From positions 124,001-188,000 of the forward strand of contig JACDOX010000506.1 of the NCBI GenBank assembly GCA_014549065.1: 64,000 bases of DNA, in the 5' to 3' direction. Origin of the DNA: Cardinalis cardinalis (taxonomy: Eukaryota > Chordata > Aves > Passeriformes > Cardinalidae). Under the pieces are notes generated by a model, which searched no databases, was not told where the DNA came from, and saw only the letters and a program-made list of their open reading frames with translations. A program made the translations under genes and the position numbers. Numbering within the stretch: the stretch's first letter is position 1; every line of letters starts with the position of its first letter. Positions 13,401 to 25,400 of this stretch are shown here, piece after piece.

Positions 13401-16400
13401 GCTTCAGATTTTCCAGAAACCTGAAAAAATTTTGTTTCTGAACAGATTGCACAGATTCCTGGTATGTTTTCTTTAGGGAAGAGGTTGCTAAAAAGTGGAA
13501 GTTCCTGACCTCAGGACTAAGAGTGTCTGGCTCTTCTGCTAACAGCCTTTTTCCTGTGAGTAGTTGTTTCGCAGGTCATTTAGGGACTGGAAACTCCTGA
13601 GCTCTTTGCAACTGCTCGGCAAGATTAGTTCTGCTCCTTTAGAAAAAAGTGAGGGAAAAAAAAAAGAAAAAAAGGAAATATTCCTGTCTGATTCAGAACC
13701 AACCAAAATTTCAAATAATTACATTTCCAGCAAACCTCAGCCCTAGTTTTGGCAGGCTCTACAGTACAGGCAAGGCAAAGAATGAACCTCATATTCTTTT
13801 ATTGACTTTCTTTTGTAATTCCAGTGCAGAAGCTTCACTCGTGCAAACAACAGAGCAAACAACAGAGGAGATATTTGAAAAACAATAGGATGGGATTTCT
13901 GTCACTGTAAGCAATGAAAGGTACAGGTACTAACAGGATGAAAGAGAGGAGGCACTTAAAAACATATACAATAAGATTTTTAACTTGATGAGAATCTTTT
14001 AGTTTGATTTGTAAAAGAACAACTTTGGAGGATAAAATTCTGTTACATTACGATGTTTGTGGCTATATGTTTGCCTTTTGCTTATGCTAGGCAAAATATT
14101 GTTTTCCAGCATCTATATTACTGCCTTCTATGTGAATAGCAAACCTCACAGTTAGAAAACATCATGGCAAATCTTTTTTCTCTCCAGCCTCAAGTAATTT
14201 TTTTTTCTTAGGATATTTCCTTCAGTTTTGCCAAAATGCATCCTAGTATTTTCCAATGTATGGGGAGAAAAGCCAGAAAATTAAAGTTTGATTTGGTTTT
14301 TTAAGAATGAAAGGAAGAACTGGGGAAAATATCTATGTCTTTAATTCTTTAAAAGCTAGTTGTAGTTTCCTAAACAGCCTTTTAGTTTAAATGTTAAAGA
14401 GAGATTGTGTTTTCCTCAGAATTTTTCTTTCTGTTAGGTCTTTCAGCAGAAGTGCTGTCTTTTGAGGTAGAGACAAGGGAAATAAATTTATTTCTGCAGA
14501 AAACTGTCATAAAGTCACTTTTGGAGTATGGAATATGAGTTTGGGCACTATAAGACTGACCTTTTTTCAGTCTGGTTTTCTTGAAACCAGGTGCAATCCC
14601 ATTAAAGTAAATGGATGAAAAATAGGTATAAGAGAGAAGAAAATTAGAGCCCCTTAATGTTAAGTGCATGTAGAAGCTCTGAAGTGGTGCAACAGAAGGT
14701 AACCAGAGAGATATGAGGGTTTTAAAGAAATCCAAGGGACATAGTTCAGATGAAGAGAGACTGTGGGATTATCTCAGGAATGAGTTAAGGCCAAATTAAA
14801 CAAATTTAGCAATGAGTATTTCATGACAAAATCAGAAATGTTTTTTGTCCTGTACCATCCCAATGCAGCTTTATCTTTTTGTCTGTTACCAAGTTTAATT
14901 TTAAAGATGTGGGAATCACTATTGGAATTACAGAAATCACCTTAATGAGATAAACCACAGGGAACCTATTGTTTCCTCCATTAAATTAAATTCCATCTAT
15001 TTAGCAGGATGATCAACATTGGTCAAGCTGCTTTCCTGGGGTCATATTTAACCCTAATTGCTCTGTCACTTAGAATTTGCAATATTAATAAAATAATCCA
15101 AGATACAGATTACTTACAACTAGCAGTGTCTTTTATCTTCTACTTTGGCAGCCAAGAAATTAACATTTTGTTTACATTTTGAAGGGCTAATATAGTGATC
15201 TAAAGGTTTCAACAGCATGGAGTGAAACATAGGCATTTATCTTTCTGACAGCTGCTAATATATTTCAGTCAGTCCTGTTTCAGGGCAAGAAATATTTTAT
15301 ATAGATATGTTTGATTTCACTCCTGAGACCGTTTAAAAAAATTATATGAAATTGTAAAACAAATGCTAACCTTCTATCTTCTGACCCAAAACATAATAAA
15401 CACAAATCCTAAAGATAGCAAAAAATACCTTCTTAAAATAAACATACTTTGCTATCATGATACAGTAGGAAGAGAAAACTAGCTCCTGTTTTAAATACTT
15501 GGGCTTCTTTATGACCTTAAAGTGAATTTGCAATATACCTACATGCCCCTCCCAGTGACCCCTTAGCCATGCTGACATGTTTGAGAGCAAACTCAGGCTT
15601 TTCTCTTTGACCTTTGTATATTCTAATGCTGTCAGAGGCATTAGGAACCCACAAAATCAGATAACCTTGTTCTCCTAGCATACAAATACACTGAGACAAA
15701 CCAGCAACTTCAAAAGAGGCAGGGGAAAAGTAAGAAGCTGACTGGTGCACAACCTGCCTGCTAAAAACCATCCACTCTAGTGTCAGAATGTCCATGACTG
15801 TGCAGTGTGACAGCTACTTGTCCAACTCAAACTAAGAAAGGTCTTTTCCAAAGTTTCCCTGTTGAGTTTGCCTGCTGAGGATGCAGCTGTAGAGACAATA
15901 TTGCTGGTACCCCATAGCAAATGCTCTTGCCCTCTGCTTGTCCTCCTCCTAGAACGGGCTGTTCTGACTCAGAGTCCTCCCAGGGCTTGCTGGCCCCAAA
16001 GCAAGAGACCTTGACCTCATCCTGCCCAGAAATTTCCTGTTACCTTTATTTCAAACAAAGCCAGGCAAACTGGAGTTCCTACGCAAATAAGAAGAGCTTC
16101 ACTGAATGGGGAATTCAGGGCTGAGATCTGATTTCCATTTTTATTCTGTTTCTTGCTCCTGTCTGCCAAGTAGGAGAGGTTTGTACTGCATCCTAATGAA
16201 GAATCTAATCCAACTGACAAAACTGTATAAACTAACTCCTTGCTGTAGCCTTTGATGTTGCTAGGGCTGGCCTTACTGTGTGCCAACAGGCCTCTGAATA
16301 TAGCTTTCAGGCCTTTCCCCACAGCTGATATAATCCACTTCCATCCTTCTTGGCCCCACACATCTGTGACTTGGGCTGGTTCTTAGGGATGTGCTCATCC

Positions 16401-19400
16401 TATCAGAGCCTCCTTATATCTAAAATAAGGAGGAAGCATAACATCCCACCAGCCACACCTCACCCCCTGTTCTGCTGTGGGAGAAAAGAGCCCAGCTGTC
16501 AGTGCTTGGCATAAGCCAGACAGAGTTTGAAACCCAGCAGAGCTGAGGATGAGGCACTGGGGGAGGTTCTGGGCATTGAACCTAGTTTTCTTACCTAACC
16601 TTGGATATGGAATGTGGAGTTTTCTAATAGCATTCTTGGAGGTTTGGGGTTTTTTTATAATTTTGTCAGAAAGATTCTCAGTAATAGATTTCAAGGAGTG
16701 CCTTAATCACTGTGTAAGTGTATAATTACATTATATCAGTGTGTAATCACTTCATCATTTACAGCTCACATGTGTTACACCTTACCTACACTGCATGATT
16801 AGAATGGAGAACTTCAGGTATAATTAAATAAAAACCCCTGAGTCCTTTCTTGCAATGTTGTACTGGAAATTAGTCCTATTCCAGCTAGGGAAAATGTTCC
16901 TAATAGAAATATGACTCTTAATTTTCCTGCTCCTGGGACTGCCAATGGGTCTTTTTTGTTTGTTTGATTGGTTGGGGTTTTTTTGTTTGTTTGTTTGTTG
17001 TTTTTGGTGGGGGTTTTTATTGGTTGTTTTTACCTTTGTTTTTGGGGGTTTTTTTTGTTGTTTTTTTTTTGGTGGTTTTGGTTTTTTTTTGGTTGTTTGT
17101 TGGGCTTCACTTGAATTTTCCAGTGGAAAATGGCTTGTTGCAGATTTTTTTAAAGGGACAGAGTTCCTCCTCACTTGTGTCAAGGTCACATTTTTTTGTG
17201 GCTATGTCAAAGATATGAGATTATTGCCACTCCTTCCCCACCACAGTTCCATTGTCCCTCCTATTGGGATATGTGTATGGGATGGGAAATAAAACCCTGC
17301 TCCTGCTGTTGAAGGACATATATACCTGGAGCTGCTAAGGACTAGAGGCTACTGGCTTTTTTTCACTGTTACAATCCAAGGGCTGCCTTGAGAGCCACAC
17401 AAAACCCTTTCACTCAGTGTGGCAGTTCTTGGGTTTTGAAGATCCATTAGGGGCTACAGGCTGAAGTGTAACACAGCACCACCCTTTAGCCTGTCATGCA
17501 GCAGCTCTGTAGTGTGACCACAGAATGGTCTCAGAGGTGGCTGTTTTCCAGAACTTTCCTGGAACTGCCTCTGAGAGGCAACGTAATATAGAGAGGTTTT
17601 TAATAAGTCACTTCAGAGTTCAGTTCTGGTGGCATAATGCCCTCTCTTGTTTTATTGAGCTGATCAGAAGAACATTGTGATGCTGTGTAGATGTTTGCTA
17701 GCATGTTAGCAAATATACATCCTGCCCCACAACATACTCACGGCCCCACAGTACACTCCTTTCCAGGAAAATCATGTGCTTACAAGGCAATCTGTATTGG
17801 TTAGTGCCTAGTGCAGGAATTTGAAGGGCTTGTGTTGAGATGGAGGTAGAGATTTCTGCTCCAGTTTTCACTTCAGTATATTTTCTGGAGATTTCTCCCT
17901 TGGTTAGAAAGATGTTGCAAATGCTCACAGAGAAACTGCCAAACCACCAAACACTATGTATGGTGATTTAAGATAACTAACATCAGTTCTGGGTTGTCTT
18001 AATTCACTGAGCAATAAACTAAAGCTGTGCAGCTCAGGTTACACAAACAGCCAAGATGCCTCATAGGAAGACAGAAACACCTAAGAGAAAAATGATGTTG
18101 ATGGCTGAGGATGGATATTGAAACAAACATCTGAAGCAGCCACTGAACAACAGCTGCTGTAAATCAACCTGCAAAAATCTGGTCCCTAGGACTGGTCTTT
18201 CCCTCGGTTCCATCAGTAAGAATGTTGGATTGGGTAAGTCACACACTCTCTGGGAGGAAGGTGCTCATACCATTTACCAGTGTTTGATCTCATAATACTT
18301 TTATAGTGTCTTGGAACTTCAGTGGGTGTCACTGACAGCAAGGCTGAAAGAGACAGAACATCTGCTTTACTGACAACTCCTCTTGTTGCTTTGTTATTTT
18401 CCCAGTGTCAATTAACTAGACAATTCTTTTAGTTTTTCAGAAAGTGAAACATATCTGGTAAAACCCCATGGTATTCTGCCCAGAGCACAGCCTCAGGCAT
18501 AGCCAACATCGAAATAAACAAGAAATTGTCTCTTTGTAAATGAAATCTATCCAAGGATAGGCCTGCCATAGGAAAATAAGTGTATTTCTTAACTGCATTA
18601 AATATACTCGTAGCAATCTCTACTTGCCCACCCCAAAACAATACTGAACGTTTTCCTCAACCTGTGAAGACATCTTAGAGATAAAACCATCCATAGGATC
18701 TCCCTGGTATGGCTTGCCACGTGGAAGGATGAATCAGTGTCAGGAGGACAGGTTGGACCAAGCTACATCTCAGGCATTTTCCCCACACTGGATGGGACAA
18801 AGATACTTTTGCCTGTCATTTCACCACTGAATCACTTAGGAGGCTGAGTCTTTCTGAAAAGCCTCCTCTAATGCATGGCATACACCAGCTCTTCAGCACA
18901 GAATGACTGCCTGCAGCCCAAAAACCAGTCTGCATCACTGGCACACTTCAAGCTCCCCCCCACCTTCTGCAAGGGTCACAGAGTAGGGGGCTGGAACACA
19001 GCTGTTAATTTGCTGATGGAAGGGCTTTCTGCCTCCAAGCTGAGTGTGAGGACATGTAACTTTTGGGTTTTTTGGAGTTAGAAGAGCTGAGAGAAAGGCC
19101 CAGAGTAGATTATAGATTTGGGATCTCTGTCTGTACCAACTATTCATCATTGTTGGCCACCTAGCTTCCCCTCACCTATTTCACGACTCTCCTAATCCTC
19201 TTCCCCATTACTGGAGCCCTAGAAAAACAAAATACTAAATTTCTAAAAATACTCTAACAGTTTAGAAAAAACACTGGTCTTCTGAACCAATGAGTGAAGA
19301 CTACACCTCTTAGAATTCCACAAATCACCTCAGAAAAAAAGGACTTAAACCTCTATTTCAAACTCCCAAAGCTGGTATTTTACATTAAACTATTTTCTGA

Positions 19401-22400
19401 TTTCTGCCCTTAAACTGCTTGAATGACCCTGTCAGATAACCCTCACACAAGTTCCAAAACAACAAATAAAGTTAGTAACAGCCCCCACCAAAACTATCCT
19501 CGCCCTGCAAGAATAAAACATAGCTACACCACTCAAATCTGATTGAACGGCAACAGCAGCCACCCCAAACTATCAGCATTCAGTAAACTCCTCCAAAAAC
19601 TACCTCCAAGAACTAAAACAAGTCCCACACCATCACAACCAATCTCTGAAAAGAATCTGCCACTAAAGAAAAAGAATAAACATAATCCACTGACATTCCA
19701 CCCAAATAAACCATAAACAACACCAAAGACATAAAGGAGACCCCCAAACTCAACAACCACCCACTCCCTACAATAGATGCCAACACCAAACCTACCTCTC
19801 CAGAATACAGTGGTGGGTTGTATGCAACTTCTAACCCTCCCGAAACAAAGCACAGCCCTAAGAAAAGTACAAAATAGGTCATAATTGTTCCTGCTTGGCC
19901 TCTCTCCAGTGTCTGTGGCCTGAAAACACGTCGTTGTAAGCTTCAAGTGCAGGAACCCTCCCAAAATTCAACTTTGCTTTTTCTTCCTTCCCTCTCCTGC
20001 CCTTCTGTTCAGTCCTCTCTGAAGACTGCTGATACACTGTTTGTACTTCTGGGGTGCAAGCATTCAGACTGCAGCTCTTGCAGTGCTTTGGGGAAACCTT
20101 AAAACTACTGTGACAGTTTGCTGAAATAATCAGCATTCTTCAATGCTTACAATTTTGTTCTTTCCCTTACCCCTCTCTCCAAATTCATTAAAAGGCTTTG
20201 TTCTTCCTTGAGGATTATACACTCAAACATCTCTGAGGCAACTACCTTAGACACTTCCCTTCATGGGAATCATTGCATTGTCTTCCATGCTGTTTGCTGG
20301 TGATGCAAAACACTGCCAAGGCAGAATGGCCCCAGGAGGCAGGAATAATGACAAATTTGACCAGGCATAATCCCACTTGTTCTTTCTTACGACTCCCACT
20401 TTCCACTTTGGTTCCTTCAAGAGCTCAGAAACTGCATTTCACAACCAATCAAATTGCCCTGCTACTTACTTAGTACTCTTCTGCTTTTCAGTTCCCTTCA
20501 TTTCCTTTCCCTATACTCACATCTCAACGCTTGGTAATTTCCATCTCTTTTTCTAAAATGGGCAATGCGAGATCTTACTTCCTGTATGAAATTCAGCTCG
20601 GATCCCTGCAAAAGGCTGAATGAAATATTCTGTCAGCTATGCCATGGTGAATCTAAATCATTATATATTATTCTCTTGTTTCAGTTAATGTGCCTTCAGA
20701 AACATTTTTTTCACAGCAATATGCATTTGTTTAGAGTGCCTTTTCCATCCAGTATTGCTTGGGCTTGTCCCTGTTTATTTGGAAAGATGACATCTCCACA
20801 ATGAAACACCTCAGGATTATTTACTCTCTCATTTGTAATTTGATGTAATAATGAGCACACCTGCTTCTTTCTTGCCCTATAATCTTCCCCCTGAGCAGAC
20901 AGTGCTCTCCACTGCAGGATGATATTGTGATTTTTTCCAAGGGACACATTAGAGAACTTATGATAAATATTAGCTCTTGCTACTGATAGAGAAAATGAAT
21001 GTTGAGGATTGTTAGGATTTCATTCACTCCAGTATCCCATGCACAAACAGGTCCAGTTGTGTAATTAAATAGGCCATCCAAGTACCGGAAAGGTTGTATC
21101 CAGAGACACAGCCTTCTAAGGGCTAAGAACAATGCTGATAAAGATCAAGTGGCTAATTGTAAGCAACAGCCTCCAAATTGCCTCCGGATGAATAAATCAC
21201 AGTGAGTGATCCAAGCATATTTTCTCATGGATACGGTCTCATTCACAGAGGCAGGGAGTTAGAAAACATCAGAGGCAACTTCCAATTGGCTGGAAGGGAA
21301 TGAAAAGATTTGGTTTTCAGTAGGGATTACATCATAATTTTGTGTAATTATTCTTAGCTGGTGGAACTACTGCAAAGGCAAAAAGGCCCAGAGAGCAGGA
21401 CTGGAAACCTACTCTCTGGTTCTTGGAGCTGGTTGATCAGCCACTCTTGTTATGATTTCCTTTGACATTTCCAAGATTAATGTGAGGACTGGCAAAATGC
21501 AACAATGAGAGGTGATTTGAACTTCCAGGACTCTTTCACGGGGAATAAATTAAGGCCAAAGACCTTTGTAATGAATAGCCTGTCCCAACACTTCTGCATG
21601 AGGTGTGGCTGGAGTTGGGCATGGAGCTGGGAGGATGTGTCCTGGGACATCACAAGAGGCATGAAGGAGGTTAGAGTGTTTCCTCTCTTTGAAACACAAG
21701 TGACTGAGGGCAGAGACAGTTTATCAAAAATCCTCCCTTACCAAAAACCTAAATGGAGGCTACTGTAATGCACATGCAAACTTTTGAGGAATACTTGTTA
21801 CTCATTCAGGACTTGTATTTAATACTGAAGGCCAAGTTCCTGAGGGATACTGGCTCTTTTAGCCATTGCAATCACCATGACATGAGCACTTCTGTGGAGC
21901 TTAGACTTGGCTAAGTGCTTGTGGTAACACAGAGGCTTGAGGTACCTCTGAGGCCCCTGCCTAGAGCCTCACCCACTCCTTGCTGAGTCTGTGGTGACAG
22001 GCATGACCAAGTAGAGCAGAGCTCCTTTGATAATTGGCTGTAGCTGTTCAGAAAACACTACCATCCCTTGTGAACACCTTTTTATCACATTAGTTTCCAT
22101 GCTCTTTCCTGTACAGGATCTACTGTGGTGTTTCCAATAATTTGCTCTCTGCTATGAGAGTCTTGCTTTAAAAAAATTAGTTTGTTAGTTTTCAATCCAA
22201 ACCTTAGCACTCTTGGCTTTCTTTGCTCACCTCCATCTAATTTCTGGTTCTAAAAGTTGCAGCCACATTCTTTTTTCATCTAAAGTGCAGAGCCTGTCAG
22301 CTCCAAAAAGTAAAAGTTTTGAGTGGAATCAAAGAAGACAAGCGACCATTCTAGTCATCACCAGCCCCCTCAGACACAGCCCGTGTAAACACACACCACC

Positions 22401-25400
22401 TCCAGAAAGCATTTTCTTCAGAGTCCTGACCAAGACCACCTGTCCTCCAAAGCTGTTCAGCTCCCAGCAGTCTGTTCCTGCTGTGGGGAAGAATGAAGAT
22501 CACATTGCAAAGCTAATGCCGTCGAGCCTCTCTGGCTCCCATTCACATCCAGCTCTTGCCAGAACCTGGAGCAGAACAGCTGGGCTCCTTCGTGTGGATT
22601 CTTAGTCATCAGTGTTCTCCACTGATGTAGGAGAGGTGGGACATTCAGGGAGGTGGTGAAAGAATGTTAGTTTCTTTAGGCTGGATCCTGCAGTGTTTGC
22701 TCCATTTATTCAGGAGATGCTGAGCTGAGAGTTGGTCTTGAGAACACCATCAGAAGATGCCAGGCTCTTTCCTGAGTATAAGTACCATCACTGTGAGTTG
22801 AGCTCCTTGTAAAAAGGAAGCCTGTGCTGAAACAATTGTAGGCTCAGAGAGAGTCTCAGCAGTGTCACAGGACATTCCCACCACAGTTTACACATTTTGC
22901 TCTATGAGGCACTACAGGATCTCACAAACCCTATGTTGCTATCAGCAGATTTATGATATGCCCATGATCCCAGCATGCAGAGAACCTTGAAGGCAGACAG
23001 GAGCCAGACAAGAACCCTGGGACTCCAAAGAATCAGTCTGGAGGCAGGGTTCCTGCCTCATACTGTGTGTGACCTGATACAAGAAGGTCTCTAATGAGTG
23101 GAGAAGAATACTCAGCCACACTGCCTCAGGATGGCAGGATACCCTGAGACCTCCCAATGCAGATTATTTTATCAAATCCATTGCCAAATGGATTTGATAA
23201 AATATGCTGGTTTGAAAGCCCTGTGCACTACTTATGAGAAGCAGTAGAAAAGCAGTCTGAGCACTCTGAGCCATGGCCTCCAGGAATCCCTCACCTCATT
23301 CCCTCTTGGAGGATATAGCCTTTCTAAAAATATTTTGACAGCCAATATCCTTATGCTTTTGGCTAAAGTTAGTCTCTGTGGGCTTCTGTGTTAGGCATTA
23401 GCCATCTCTGGCTGCTATGCCAAGCTGCCAAAGGAGGATGTCTCTGGAGAACCATCTGAGTTCTCCCCCATGACAGTTCTTCTCTGCTGGAAAATCTTGT
23501 GAGAACCTGGGGTGTCCTCACCTTGTGGATGCATGCTGGGGAGAGAAGAGATAAGCATAGGAATAAATGGTATCAGAGATTTGGACTGACATCAGAGACA
23601 TGGACCCGAAAGAGCTCATGGGCCAACATTAGGAAATAAGCTCTGTTTTGAGTGAAGACTACAGATGTTGTCTGAATTCAGAAGAGCTCTTCACACAGGG
23701 GGCTTTGCAAAGGGAATCACAATACCCAGCACTAGCTGCTGAGCTGCTCATGGCTGGGTCCCTCCTTAACTCACATGCTTTGTGTTTAGACACTGAACTA
23801 TCTGCTCCCATATGGCTCCACTTCCTTTGGACAAAACCCTGCTGCTGAGAATAGTATGTTGACTACTAAATGGTACAATAAATACTGCTGACTTCTGCAC
23901 AAAGTCAGGTCAGTTTACATATAAATGTAGTAAGAATGTCAGGACATGACAGGACTGTTCCTAGCTCTGCCAGTCACTCTCTGCTTGCCTTCAGGTTAAT
24001 CACTTGATAACTTCATGCTGGAGTAAAATTCCAATAGTAAAATTCCAATATGCTAATGTTATAAAAATTTTTGGAAAAACAGATATGACTGCTATGTAAT
24101 GATACTCCGGTAATCAGGCTTGCCCTCTAAACAAAACTTAAACCAAGAAAAAGAATTTGATCAAATCAGACTTACACTCAAAATGGCAAACAGGATGGGA
24201 TTTGCCACTATTGACTTTAGCAGGCTTGGCTGTAGGCAGCCTTTGCAAATACCAGTGAGCTGTATGAAGTGCATGTAGGTGGAGCTGGCTGGGAGTTTTC
24301 TGTTAGAATGGTTTCATAACAGTAAATTTCAAAGAAATTGTATTATCTGTTGTATTTTTCCTTTAATTTTTGTTTTCTTAATCACAGAGGAAAAAAAAGT
24401 CACTTCCACATACTCTGCATGTTGTTCTCCCTCCAGCAACAGGATCGTGGAGCCACATTTCTCAGGCTTCTAGGTCTTCTAGCTCCAGAGCACTTGTTGG
24501 CCACTGCTGTGAAACCATGAAAAATCCAAAGCTCAGATCCAAATCCTGATGCTCAGGATCCCTATGCAGGCGTTTTTCTGGCTCAGGGGCTGCTGTGACT
24601 TTTAGCAGCATGCAGGGTAATGACAGCACTCACTGGGGAACAGAATGTAATTTAGGCTTCCTCCAGACAAAATGTCCTCTTTTTGAGGATAGTTATTTAA
24701 ATTTCTTCAGTTTCAGTCTATCAGGCTTTCTCTGACAGTCATCAGAATGGTTTGGGTGGCATGGTGGGCCCAGGGGTTCCAGCCTAAGTCCACAACTCTT
24801 TTTCTGCAGAAAGATGCTAAGATTCCTAACAGCAGAAGCTGCTCTTATTCCCCTGCTGGTTACCAAGTGCAGTTTCTGTGACCATTTTCAGTGTTTGGCC
24901 TCCTGAGCACACCAGCACAGTTTATGCAAAAGCAACATTACAATCACCTAGAAGAGCTCTGTGGCTCCCAACACAAGAAGGATGTGGACGTGTTAGAACA
25001 AGTCCAGAGGAGGGCCAGGAAGAGGATCAGGATGGAGCACCTCTCCTATGAGAACAGGCTGAGAGAGCTGAGGTTGTTCAGCCTGGAGAAGAGAAGACTC
25101 TGGAAAGATCTTATAGCAGCTTTCCAGTAGCTGAAGGGGCTACAAGAGATCTGGAGAGAGACTTTCCACATGGGCAGCTAGTGACAGGACAAGGGAGAAT
25201 AGCTTTAAGCAGAAAGAAGGTAGATTTAGGTTAGATATCAAGAAGGAATTCTTTACTGTGGGGTTGGTGAGGCACTGGCACAGATTGACCAGAGAAGTTG
25301 TGGATGCCCCATCCTTGAAAGTGTTCAAGGCCAGGCTGGATGGGGCTTTGAGCAACCTGCTTTAATGACAGGTGCTTTGCTCATGGCAGAGAGGCTGGAA

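Larger units (their letters stand above)
19141..19956. other. NUMT: nuclear copy of mitochondrial cytb-Thr-Pro-ND6-Glu
   Basis: An approximately 0.82 kb block of C/A-rich DNA reproduces, in order, the 3' end of cytochrome b (+), tRNA-Thr (+), tRNA-Pro (-), ND6 (-) and tRNA-Glu (-). This is the standard avian order. Gaps are small: about 12 bases Thr-Pro, about 9 bases Pro-ND6 and 4 bases ND6-Glu. Frameshifts in cytb and ND6, plus deletions in ND6, show it is a non-functional nuclear insertion. The left edge is set where cytb similarity starts (about 19138-19141). The right edge is set at the end of tRNA-Glu, though some control-region sequence could follow to about 19975. Confidence 0.93.

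Noticed and set aside
16945..17292. Hydrophobic 115-codon ORF resembling a membrane protein
   Set aside because: It is produced by the T/G simple tract, which encodes only Phe, Gly, Val, Leu, Cys and Trp. No gene support.
19533..19964. 143-codon minus-strand ORF as a nuclear gene
   Set aside because: It is a patchwork of shifted ND6 pieces within the mitochondrial insertion; the flanking tRNA remnants prove the origin.
22213..22605. 130-codon + strand ORF
   Set aside because: Starts with a non-ATG codon, has no family signature and no promoter or splice context.
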